Position numbers and translations under genes: made by a program
Shown here: positions 1-9,124 of the stretch, piece after piece
Layout of the letters: the number at the start of each line of letters is the position of its first letter
Position numbering within the stretch: the stretch's first letter is position 1
Notes under the pieces: generated by a model
Database searches by the model: none
What the model was told of the DNA's origin: nothing
The model's input: only the letters and a program-made list of their open reading frames with translations
Source: Variovorax sp.
GTDB lineage: Bacteria > Pseudomonadota > Gammaproteobacteria > Burkholderiales > Burkholderiaceae_C
Length of the DNA: 32,626 nucleotides
Assembly (NCBI GenBank): GCA_004210915.1
Contig: SEGS01000039.1
Location: forward strand, 1 to 32,626
Direction of reading: 5' to 3'

Positions 1-257
1 ACTGCAACTGCGTGCGCAGGTCGCCCGAGGTGGCCGACAGGCTGGTGGTCCACACGAGCCGGCCGCTTCGTGCATCGCTGACCCGCCCATTGGCCGCCCA
101 GGCGGTGTGGGCGTGGGCCTGAGCGCGCCGATCGGCGGCGATCGTGTGCACACCACCTGGGCGGCCAATGGGCGGGTCAGCGATGCACGAAGCGGCCGGC
201 TCGTGTGGACCACCAGCCTGTCGGCCACCTCGGGCGACCTGCGCACGCAGTTGCAGT
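1..257. repeat. 109-bp inverted repeat at the window edge
   Basis: Positions 1-109 are the reverse complement of 149-257, pairing base i with base 258-i. I found a single mismatch, at 103/155. The arms are separated by about 39 bp, and the left arm may run off the window. The right arm lies inside what reads as a normal coding region (the 3' end of a gene that stops at 307), so the left arm is a copy of that gene fragment in the wrong orientation. A fold-back of this kind at a sequence end is typical of an assembly or amplification chimera. A real inverted duplication is the alternative. Confidence 0.95.
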
Positions 258-307
258 CGCTGGCCGGTGGCGTGGCAACCGCGGCCCGCGAGTCGGGGCT
301 TTTCTAG
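107..307 (+). CDS. C-terminal fragment of an unidentified protein (5' end missing)
   Basis: The frame ends at a TAG at 305-307 and reads as plausible protein from the repeat spacer onward: Gly-rich start, then segments such as VHTTWAANGRV, SGRLVWTTSLSA and LRTQLQSLAGGVATAA. The frame stays open leftward into the inverted copy at 1-109, but that part is probably not genuine coding sequence because it is the antisense of the same gene. The GTG at 107 is therefore a nominal boundary, not a believed start. I do not recognise the family. The beta-strand-like 'GRLVW' followed by a short helix would suit the end of an exported or lipoprotein-type protein, but that is a guess. It lies 85 bp upstream of the VWA gene on the same strand and could share its transcript. 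Confidence 0.5.
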   Translation: MGVGLSAPIGGDRVHTTWAANGRVSDARSGRLVWTTSLSATSGDLRTQLQSLAGGVATAARESGLF

Positions 308-392
308 GCGTTCTTCGCGGCGCTGGCCCGGCGGATCCAATTGCGCAAAGGAGGCGCCGCAGGCACGATGTTGCTGCACTGCGGAAACGCCC

Positions 393-1430
393 ATGTCCTT
401 TCTTTGGCCCGAGTTCTTGTGGTTGATGCCAGCGCTGACGGCATTGCCGTTCGTCTACGCATGGCTGTTGCGGCGGCGTCATGCGGCAGCGCTGCGTTTC
501 AGCAGCCTCGGCGTGGCGCAAGCAGCGGTCGCGGGTCGCCAGTGGCGCCGTCATTTGCCACCTGCGTTGTTCCTTCTGGGCCTGGCCATGCTGTTGCTCG
601 CCGCGGCACGCCCGGCCGCACGCGTGCCATTGCCGTGGGCGAAATCCTCGATCTTTTTGGCCATGGACGTTTCGCTCAGCATGCGCGTGAACGACGTGCA
701 GCCCACCCGGCTGGTTGCCGCGCAGGAAGCCGCCAAGCTGTTCCTCCAGGAGCTGCCCCGGGGCATCGAGGTCGGACTGGTCACTTTTGCCGGCAGCAGC
801 CAGGTGGCGCAGCGCGCCACGCTCGACCGCGCAGCACTGGTGGCGAGCATCGAGGGCTTCCAGATGCAGATCGGCACGGCCGTCGGTGATGCGATCGTGC
901 TGTGTCTGGCCGAACTGTTCCCGGAGGACGGCATCCAGTTGGGCGACCTGACATTCGGTGCATCGCCCAAGGGCCGCAGCCTGGACGACAAGCCGAAGCC
1001 ACCGCCCCGGCAGATCACGCCGGTGGCGCCGGGTTCCTACGATGCGGCGGCGATCATCCTGCTGAGCGACGGCCGCCGGACGACCGGCATCGACACGCTG
1101 GTCGCCGCCAGGATGGCTGCCGATCGCGGCGTGCGGGTGTACGTCGTCGGCCTGGGCACCGTGGAGGGCACGCAGACCATGCCCGAGGGCATGGCCATTT
1201 ATCTGAAGCTGGACGAGCCGACGCTGCGCGAGGTGGCGCGCATGACCGGTGGCGAGTACCACCACGCGGGCACGGCCGAGGCATTGCGCGGCGTCTACGA
1301 AAAGCTGGGTTCGCGGGTGCAGGTACAGGCCCGCGAGACCGAACTGGCCGGCCTTTTGGCCTTGTGCGCTGCGGTGCTGATGGCGGCAGGCGGCGTGCTG
1401 TCGCTGGCCTGGTTCGGCCGCTGGTCCTGA
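393..1430 (+). CDS. Membrane-anchored VWA domain protein (BatA-like)
   Basis: The 345-residue protein has the BatA/aerotolerance-type layout: two N-terminal membrane segments (about residues 8-26 and 55-73), a von Willebrand factor A domain, and a C-terminal membrane helix (about 320-340). The metal-ion-dependent adhesion site is intact: D92-x-S94-x-S96, a threonine near 162 (IGTAVGDA) and D226 in LLSDG. Such proteins present a VWA domain at the membrane and in other bacteria work with a MoxR AAA+ ATPase and a DUF58 protein; neither is next to it here. The frame is open upstream, but I chose ATG 393 because it starts directly at the first membrane segment with a weak GGAAA seven bases upstream. 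It ends 4 bp short of the convergent Lrp gene. A long loop (about 185-215) with a Pro/Lys-rich stretch sits inside the VWA fold. The exact role is unknown. Confidence 0.85.
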   Translation: MSFLWPEFLWLMPALTALPFVYAWLLRRRHAAALRFSSLGVAQAAVAGRQWRRHLPPALFLLGLAMLLLAAARPAARVPLPWAKSSIFLAMDVSLSMRVNDVQPTRLVAAQEAAKLFLQELPRGIEVGLVTFAGSSQVAQRATLDRAALVASIEGFQMQIGTAVGDAIVLCLAELFPEDGIQLGDLTFGASPKGRSLDDKPKPPPRQITPVAPGSYDAAAIILLSDGRRTTGIDTLVAARMAADRGVRVYVVGLGTVEGTQTMPEGMAIYLKLDEPTLREVARMTGGEYHHAGTAEALRGVYEKLGSRVQVQARETELAGLLALCAAVLMAAGGVLSLAWFGRWS

Positions 1431-1434
1431 ACCG

Positions 1435-1917
1435 TCAGATCGGCAGCGCGGTCGTGCTCTTGACGCGGTCGAGCACGAAGCTGGTCTTGCAGTCCTGCAC
1501 GCTCGGGTGCTTGAGCAGCGTGTCCATCACGAAGCGCGAGTAGTGCGCCATGTCGGCGACGACCACGCGCAGCAGGTAGTCCATCTCACCCGTGAGCGAA
1601 GCGCACTCGACCACTTCGGGCCAACCCTGGATCGACGCGCGGAACGCGTCCATCGGGCTGCGCTTGTGGCTTTCGCTGTGCTTTTCGAGCCGCACGTTGA
1701 TGTACGCGGTGAGCGCGAGGCCCACGCGTTCGGGCCGCAGCAGCGCGACGTAGCCGGCAATGACGCCCGATTCTTCGAGCCGCTTGACGCGCCGCAGGGT
1801 CGCCGACGAAGACAGGCTGATTTGCGACGCGAGTTCGTCATAGGTGGCGCGGCCGTTGGCTTGCAGCGCGCGCAGCACGCGCAGATCGATGGCGTCGAGT
1901 TCGGGTGTGGCGTTCAT
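1435..1917 (-). CDS. Lrp/AsnC family transcriptional regulator
   Basis: This 160-residue protein has the usual size and order of the family: an N-terminal winged helix-turn-helix (about residues 8-60; DLRVLRALQANGRATYDEL and SSSATLRRVKRLEESGVI) and a C-terminal ligand-binding RAM domain (about 70-150), with the effector-pocket signature GEMDYLLRVVV. Family members bind amino acids and control amino acid metabolism genes. It is divergent from hpd and phhA across a 119-bp gap, so a role as their phenylalanine/tyrosine-responsive regulator is a reasonable inference. The frame is open about 34 codons further upstream, but that extension crosses the intergenic region and does not resemble the family, so the ATG at 1915-1917 is the likely start. 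Confidence 0.93.
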   Translation of the reverse strand: MNATPELDAIDLRVLRALQANGRATYDELASQISLSSSATLRRVKRLEESGVIAGYVALLRPERVGLALTAYINVRLEKHSESHKRSPMDAFRASIQGWPEVVECASLTGEMDYLLRVVVADMAHYSRFVMDTLLKHPSVQDCKTSFVLDRVKSTTALPI

Positions 1918-2036
1918 CCGCGCGATCTTGCAGGAATCCTGTGCTGTTGGCGAGGTGATCGCCTGAAATTGCAGTAATCGTGTGCGCTGGATGCCTAACA
2001 TCGACGGACCAACCCACATACAGCCGGAGACACGCC
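1918..2036. promoter_or_regulatory. Divergent lrp-like/hpd control region
   Basis: This 119-bp gap separates the divergent regulator and hpd. It holds a perfect inverted repeat CAGGA-A-TCCTG at 1931-1941 and a second, GGCGA-(5)-TCGCC, at 1949-1963. Both could be operator half-sites for the adjacent Lrp-type protein. A ribosome binding site GGAG lies at 2026-2029, seven bases before the hpd ATG. I could not identify convincing -35/-10 pairs. The regulatory role is inferred from position. Confidence 0.4.
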
Positions 2037-3125
2037 ATGACTGATTTGTTCGAGAACCCCATGGGCCTGATGGGCTTCGAGTTCGTCGAGTTCGCTTCGC
2101 CCACGCCGGGCGTGCTGGAACCCATGTTCGAGATGCTCGGCTTCACGCTCGTGGCCAAGCACCGCTCGAAAGACGTGGTGCTGTACCGCCAGAACGACAT
2201 CAACTTCATCGTCAACCGCGAGCCGAACAGCCCGGCGGCGTATTTCGCGGCCGAGCACGGCCCGTCGGCCTGTGGCCTGGCCTTCCGCGTGAAGGATTCG
2301 CACAAGGCGTACAACCTCGCGCTCGAGCGCGGCGCGCAGCCGATCGAGATCGCCACCGGCCCGATGGAGCTGCGCCTGCCGGCCATCAAGGGCATCGGCG
2401 GTGCGCCGCTGTATTTGATCGACCGCTTCGAAGACGGCAAGTCGATCTATGACATCGACTTCGAATTCATCGAAGGCGTGGACCGCCGCCCGGCGGGCCA
2501 TGGCCTCAAGCTCATCGACCACCTGACACACAACGTGTACCGCGGCCGCATGACCTTCTGGGCGGACTTCTACGAGCGCCTGTTCAACTTCCGCGAGATC
2601 CGCTACTTCGACATCAAGGGCGAGTACACGGGCCTCACGTCGAAAGCCATGACCGCGCCCGACGGCATGATCCGCATCCCGCTGAACGAGGAAGCGCGCA
2701 AGGGCGGCGGGCAGATCGAGGAGTTCCTGATGCAGTTCAACGGCGAGGGCATCCAGCACATCGCGCTGATCTGCGACAACCTCACTGAAACGGTCGACAA
2801 GCTCGCGATGGCCGGCGTGCCGCTCGCGACCGCGCCGAACGAGGTGTACTACGAGATGCTCGATTCGCGCCTGCCGGGCCACGGCCACAACATTGCCGAA
2901 CTGCAGACGCGCGGCATCCTGCTTGACGGCACGACCGAAGGTGGCCAGCCGCGCCTGTTGCTGCAGATCTTTTCGCAGCCCGCACTCGGCCCGGTGTTCT
3001 TCGAGTTCATCCAGCGCCAGGGCGACTACCGCGAAGGCTTCGGCGAAGGCAACTTCAAGGCGCTGTTCGAGTCGCTGGAGCGCGACCAGATCCGCCGCGG
3101 CGTGCTGGACACCGCAGAGGCCTGA
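2037..3125 (+). CDS. hpd: 4-hydroxyphenylpyruvate dioxygenase
   Basis: This non-haem Fe(II) enzyme converts 4-hydroxyphenylpyruvate and O2 to homogentisate and CO2, the committing step of tyrosine breakdown. At 362 residues it is the usual length for the bacterial enzyme. It has the two-barrel vicinal-oxygen-chelate structure; the catalytic C-terminal half carries the iron ligands H162 (in LIDHLTHNV), H241 (IQHIAL) and E323 (FFEFIQR), spaced as in the Pseudomonas enzyme. The C-terminal helix [16 protein letters not shown] closes the active site. I chose ATG 2037 over an upstream in-frame start because it has GGAG at the right distance and matches the family N-terminus. phhA follows after 2 bp, so the two are very likely co-transcribed. 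No homogentisate dioxygenase or tyrosine aminotransferase is present in the window. Confidence 0.97.
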   Translation: MTDLFENPMGLMGFEFVEFASPTPGVLEPMFEMLGFTLVAKHRSKDVVLYRQNDINFIVNREPNSPAAYFAAEHGPSACGLAFRVKDSHKAYNLALERGAQPIEIATGPMELRLPAIKGIGGAPLYLIDRFEDGKSIYDIDFEFIEGVDRRPAGHGLKLIDHLTHNVYRGRMTFWADFYERLFNFREIRYFDIKGEYTGLTSKAMTAPDGMIRIPLNEEARKGGGQIEEFLMQFNGEGIQHIALICDNLTETVDKLAMAGVPLATAPNEVYYEMLDSRLPGHGHNIAELQTRGILLDGTTEGGQPRLLLQIFSQPALGPVFFEFIQRQGDYREGFGEGNFKALFESLERDQIRRGVLDTAEA

Positions 3126-3127
3126 GC

Positions 3128-4024
3128 ATGTTGGCCGCCGAAGCCACGCTGCAAGCGACCCCGCAAGCGACGAAGCACGGTCTCGCGGCCGGTGACGCGG
3201 CAAAGCCCGAGCGCGCCGACTGGACCATCGACCAGGGTTGGGAGAAGTACACGCCGGCCCAACACGCCGTATGGAAGACGCTGTTCGAGCGCCAGACCCA
3301 GCTCTTGCCCGGCCGCGCCTGCGACGAGTTCGTCGAGGGCATGAAGAACCTGCCGATCGGCGCCGACGAGATTCCCGATTTCCGGCGCCTGAGCGATGTG
3401 CTGATGCAGCGCACCGGCTGGCAGGTCGTCGCGGTGCCGGGCCTGGTGCCTGACGAGGTTTTCTTCGAACACCTGGCCAACCGGCGCTTTCCGTCGGGCC
3501 AGTTCATCCGCGGTGCCGACCAGCTCGACTACCTCGAAGAGCCCGACGTTTTCCACGACGTGTTCGGCCATGTGCCGATGCTGATGAACCCGGCAATTGC
3601 CGACTACATCCAGGCCTACGGCGTGGGTGGCCTGCGCGCGAAAGAGTTGGGTGTGCTCGACAAGCTGGCGCGCGTGTACTGGTACACGGTGGAGTTCGGC
3701 CTGGTCCAGCAGAAAGACGGCCTGCGCATCTACGGCGCGGGCATCGCGTCTTCGCGCACCGAGAGCGTGTTCGCGCTCGACGACGCCTCGCCCAACCGCA
3801 TCGCCTTCGACCTGGAACGCGTGATGCGCACGCACTACCGCATCGACGATTTCCAGGAAAGCTACTTCGTGATCGAGAACCTCGACCGCCTCCTCGAACT
3901 CGCGAGCATCGACTTCGGGCCGCTCTATGCGCGCATCGACGGCCAGCCCGAGTTTCAGCCGGGCGACGTGCTTCCCACCGATGCCGTCATCTCACGCGGC
4001 ACCGGGCGCTATCACCAGGCGTGA
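3128..4024 (+). CDS. phhA: Phenylalanine 4-monooxygenase
   Basis: This pterin-dependent hydroxylase converts phenylalanine to tyrosine using tetrahydrobiopterin and O2. The 298-residue monodomain form is typical of proteobacteria and lacks the regulatory ACT domain of the animal enzyme. The facial triad is clear: H143 and H148 in the FHDVFGHVPML motif and E189 in WYTVEFGL. The start codon follows the hpd stop by 2 bp, so translational coupling is likely, and together they feed phenylalanine into the homogentisate pathway. The pterin recycling enzyme gene phhB, often adjacent, is not seen. The 3' end overlaps the 3' end of the convergent HPP-CBS gene by 33 bp. Confidence 0.97.
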   Translation: MLAAEATLQATPQATKHGLAAGDAAKPERADWTIDQGWEKYTPAQHAVWKTLFERQTQLLPGRACDEFVEGMKNLPIGADEIPDFRRLSDVLMQRTGWQVVAVPGLVPDEVFFEHLANRRFPSGQFIRGADQLDYLEEPDVFHDVFGHVPMLMNPAIADYIQAYGVGGLRAKELGVLDKLARVYWYTVEFGLVQQKDGLRIYGAGIASSRTESVFALDDASPNRIAFDLERVMRTHYRIDDFQESYFVIENLDRLLELASIDFGPLYARIDGQPEFQPGDVLPTDAVISRGTGRYHQA

Positions 4025-5143
4025 CAGCGCGCGGACAAAGTCCGACTGCGTGACCATGCCGACCAGGCGGCGCTCGGCGTCGATGATCGGGATGTGGTGG
4101 TGGCCGCCTTCGGAAAAGAGTGGCATCAAATCGAGCGCCGGGCGATCCGCGCTCGCGACGCGCACCTGGCGCGTCATGATCTGGCCGACCACTTCAGGCT
4201 TGCCCGACGCCACCGTCCGCGTGCTGCGTACGAAGTCGCGCAATCGGCTGCGCAGGCCTTCGGGCTCCTTGAGGTCGAGCTCGCGAAAGAAATCGGCCTG
4301 CGTGACGATGCCGACCACGCGGCGGCTGAGCCGGTCGATCACCGGCAGCGCCTTGATGCGTTTGCTGTGCATCAGCGTCCAGGCCTCCTGCAGCGAGGTG
4401 CCGAACCGCACCGTCACCGGGTCCGGCGACATGATCTCTTCGCAGCGCACCGCGCCGATGCTGCGGCGGAACGCCTCGTTCTCGGTCTGCTGGATCAGCA
4501 GGGCCAGATCGTTGCGGCTGATGTCGATCACCTGGTTGTAGCGGGCCAGCACCGCGTCAATGTCAATCGGGTTCACGCGTGCATCAGGCGAATCCTGCCG
4601 CGGTGGCGCCAGCTGAACATGCGGGTACTGCCGGCCCGTGAGCGTGTTGTAGAGCACGCCGGCCAGCACCAGCAGCACCGAGTTGGCGAGCGTCGGGAAG
4701 AGGGCGGCGGAAAAGTCCGTGGTCTGCGTCAGCACCACGAGCAGCGCCGACGCGCCGCCGGGCGGATGCAGGCAGCGCAGCCAGAACATGAGGCCGATGG
4801 CCGCACCGACCGCCATGGCGCCAGCCCAGGCCATGTCAGGAATCCAGCGCGCGCACGCGATGCCCACGACGGCCGACAGCGTATTGCCGCCGAGCACCGG
4901 CCACGGTTGTGCGAGCGGGCTGGCGGGCAGCGCGAACACGAGCACCGCGCTCGCGCCCAGCGGTGCGATCAGCCAGACGGCGCTGCCCACGCTGTCGGCC
5001 AGCAGCCGGCACACCAGGCCGGCGAACGCGATGCCCAGCGCCGCGCCGGCCAGCGCGCGCCAGCGCTCGCGCGCATCGACGATGGGGCGGCCCGGCAGCC
5101 AGGCACGCGCCCAGCCGCGAAACCTGCTGCCGCCGCCCGTCAC
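3992..5143 (-). CDS. HPP family membrane protein with two CBS domains
   Basis: The protein has 383 residues. The N-terminal half is an HPP domain (about residues 25-170): around four membrane helices, the PLGASAVLVF stretch and the family-defining CLHPPGGASALL (H126-P127-P128). A linker (about 175-230) leads to two CBS domains (about 234-290 and 320-375), both with the characteristic GIVTQxDF or GMVTQSDF ending. CBS pairs usually bind adenine nucleotides and gate an attached channel or enzyme. HPP proteins are of uncertain function; a role in small-anion transport has been proposed for plant and cyanobacterial relatives. The start is GTG at 5141-5143, overlapping the stop of the upstream MFS gene (GTGA), so translation is probably coupled. 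The reading frame is open far upstream, but that part is antisense to the MFS gene. Confidence 0.88.
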   Translation of the reverse strand: MTGGGSRFRGWARAWLPGRPIVDARERWRALAGAALGIAFAGLVCRLLADSVGSAVWLIAPLGASAVLVFALPASPLAQPWPVLGGNTLSAVVGIACARWIPDMAWAGAMAVGAAIGLMFWLRCLHPPGGASALLVVLTQTTDFSAALFPTLANSVLLVLAGVLYNTLTGRQYPHVQLAPPRQDSPDARVNPIDIDAVLARYNQVIDISRNDLALLIQQTENEAFRRSIGAVRCEEIMSPDPVTVRFGTSLQEAWTLMHSKRIKALPVIDRLSRRVVGIVTQADFFRELDLKEPEGLRSRLRDFVRSTRTVASGKPEVVGQIMTRQVRVASADRPALDLMPLFSEGGHHHIPIIDAERRLVGMVTQSDFVRALSRLVIAPGAA

Positions 5144-6372
5144 AGGCTGGCCACCTTGCGACCGATCTCGGGCCACCGGCTGTGCAGCCAGAGCCAGGCG
5201 ATCAGGCCCACCGCCAGCATCGAGATCGAGGTGAGCGCGAGCCCCAGCGACGAATGCATCACCAGGGGCGCGATCAGGCCGGCGACCAGGCCGTTCGCGG
5301 TCGATCCGATCACCGCCTGCAACGACGAGGCCATGCCGCGCCGCTCGGGATGGAGGTCGAGCACCAGCAGCGTGATCACCGGCACCATCAGCGCCCAGCC
5401 GAAGGCGAAAAAGGCAATCGGCCACAGGGCCCAAGCGGCGTGCGGCGCGAAGAAAGTGTTGGCCGTCACGTTGACCACGGAGGTGACCAGCATGATGAGG
5501 AAGCCGTCGCGGATCTGCCTTTTCGGTGCCACCTTGCCGGCCATGCGGCCGCTGGCCCAGGAGCCGGCCATGATGCCGCCGATGGTGAGCAGGAAGAACC
5601 AGAAGAACTGCGTGGGCGCCAGCGCAAGCAGGTCGCCCAGGAAAGCAGGTGCCGACAACACATAGAGGAACATGCCGTTGAAGGGCACGCCGCTTGCCAG
5701 CGCCAGCAGCAGGAAGCGCGGGTCGGAGCACAGCTCGCGGTAGCCGCGCAGCAGGTTGCGCACATTGAAGGATTGCCGCTGGTCGACATGCAGGGTCTCG
5801 GGCAGCAGCTTGTAGTTGGCGGCGAACAGCACGACCCCCACGGCAACCAGGAACCAGAAGATGCTGTGCCAGCCCAGGTGCACGAACAGGAAGCCGCCGA
5901 CGATGGGCGCAATGGCCGGCGCCACGCCAAAGTAAATCGTGACCTGGCTCATCACCTTCTGCGCCTGTGCCGGCGGGAACATGTCGCGGATCACCGCGCG
6001 CGACACCACGATGCCTGCCCCGGTGGAGAGGCCCTGCAGCGCGCGGAAGAACACCAACTGCCCGATGGTTTCCGCCAGGGCGCAGCCGAGCGAGGCGAGC
6101 GTGAACACTGCCAATCCCCACAGCACCACCGGCCGACGCCCGAAGCTGTCCGAGAGCGCCCCGTGGAACAGGTTCATGAAGGCGAAGCCGAACAGGTAGG
6201 CCGACAGCGTCTGCTGCATCTCTGCCGGCGTGGCGCCGATGGACCGCGCGATCCCGGAGAACGCCGGGATGTAGGTGTCGATCGAGAACGGCCCGAGCAT
6301 GCCGAGCACGGCCAGCAACACCGCCAGCGCCCAGCGCGGGGCTTTCCAGAGTTTGTCTGCGTCGGGATTCAT
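5140..6372 (-). CDS. Bcr/CflA family MFS drug-resistance transporter
   Basis: This is a 410-residue major facilitator with about 12 hydrophobic segments. The DHA1 type is shown by the N-terminal FSIDTYIPAF in the first helix (like the D-x-Y-L-P pattern of Bcr) and by motif A between helices 2 and 3 (GALSDSFGRRPVVL). Helix 5 has the Gly/Pro-rich antiporter-type segment GVAPAIAPIVGG. Bcr/CflA proteins export drugs or small metabolites, using the proton gradient at the inner membrane. The substrate cannot be told from sequence. It overlaps the following HPP-CBS gene by 4 bp and follows the rpoD terminator, so it probably has its own promoter in the short gap 6373-6400. Confidence 0.9.
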   Translation of the reverse strand: MNPDADKLWKAPRWALAVLLAVLGMLGPFSIDTYIPAFSGIARSIGATPAEMQQTLSAYLFGFAFMNLFHGALSDSFGRRPVVLWGLAVFTLASLGCALAETIGQLVFFRALQGLSTGAGIVVSRAVIRDMFPPAQAQKVMSQVTIYFGVAPAIAPIVGGFLFVHLGWHSIFWFLVAVGVVLFAANYKLLPETLHVDQRQSFNVRNLLRGYRELCSDPRFLLLALASGVPFNGMFLYVLSAPAFLGDLLALAPTQFFWFFLLTIGGIMAGSWASGRMAGKVAPKRQIRDGFLIMLVTSVVNVTANTFFAPHAAWALWPIAFFAFGWALMVPVITLLVLDLHPERRGMASSLQAVIGSTANGLVAGLIAPLVMHSSLGLALTSISMLAVGLIAWLWLHSRWPEIGRKVASL

Positions 6373-6400
6373 GCGCGTTTGTGCTTGTTGTTGTCGCTAT

Positions 6401-6443
6401 AAAAAAAGCGCCCCGCACCCGTGGAACGGGCGCTGCGGGCGCT
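6401..6443 (-). terminator. Rho-independent terminator of rpoD
   Basis: On the minus strand, just after the rpoD stop, a long GC-rich stem (AGCGCCCGCAGCGCCCGT pairing, with small mismatches, to ACGGGTGCGGGGCGCT) is followed by seven T (the A-run 6401-6407 on the plus strand). This is a textbook intrinsic terminator and separates rpoD from the MFS gene downstream. Confidence 0.88.
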
Positions 6444-6463
6444 GGTCATCCGGAACGCCGGGA

Positions 6464-8815
<2,352 letters not shown>

Positions 8816-9120
8816 ACGACCTCGAACATCAAGTTGGAACCAAGCGGAATCACGGGCGCCGGCTCATCGCGAAAAACGCTTCGCGCGGGACGACGCCAAA
8901 CAGCACCACAAACCCGGTGCAGGCATACGGGGAACACGGAGGAAAAAATCCTCCAACAGCAAGATGTCGGGCGAACATTTGGTGTGCAGTCCTTGCGGTG
9001 TATTGGCCCGTTCCCACATTGGGGAGTGCATTGCGCATGGGGCCGGCCCGGAGGTGCTGCTGTCGCTCTTGCCGAATTCGCGGTTAGCGAAGCCCTACAT
9101 TATAGCCGGATGCTTGAATT
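8816..9120 (-). other. dnaG-rpoD intergenic region / rpoD leader
   Basis: This 305-bp stretch has no convincing gene. It would form the 5' leader of rpoD if transcription starts from the TATAAT box at 9099-9104, giving a leader of roughly 275 nt. It contains a perfect small hairpin GGAGGA-(5)-TCCTCC at 8938-8954, which on the rpoD strand has a U-rich loop. A small coding frame crosses it on each strand, but none has a recognisable product or ribosome binding site. Confidence 0.5.
8938..8954 (-). other. Small perfect hairpin in the rpoD leader
   Basis: A 6-bp GGAGGA/TCCTCC stem encloses a 5-nt run. On the rpoD (minus) strand the loop is all T. The arm GGAGGA also resembles a Shine-Dalgarno sequence, so the hairpin could sequester or mimic one, but no start codon is well placed after it. 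Function unknown. Confidence 0.35.
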
Positions 9121-9124
9121 TCAA
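9099..9124 (-). promoter_or_regulatory. rpoD: Candidate rpoD promoter
   Basis: Minus strand: a perfect TATAAT (9099-9104) lies 14 bp downstream of TTGAAA (9119-9124). The upstream hexamer is part of a palindrome CTTGAA-a-TTCAAG that overlaps the dnaG stop codon. The 14-bp spacing is short for sigma-70. The CTTGAA also resembles a heat-shock sigma -35, but the -10 does not fit that class. The TATAAT match is the solid part; the -35 assignment is tentative. Confidence 0.55.

Noticed and set aside
5144..6418. A 425-codon upstream extension of the HPP-CBS gene
   Set aside because: This stretch is an alternative frame of the MFS gene on the same strand; the HPP protein begins naturally at the GTG overlapping the MFS stop.
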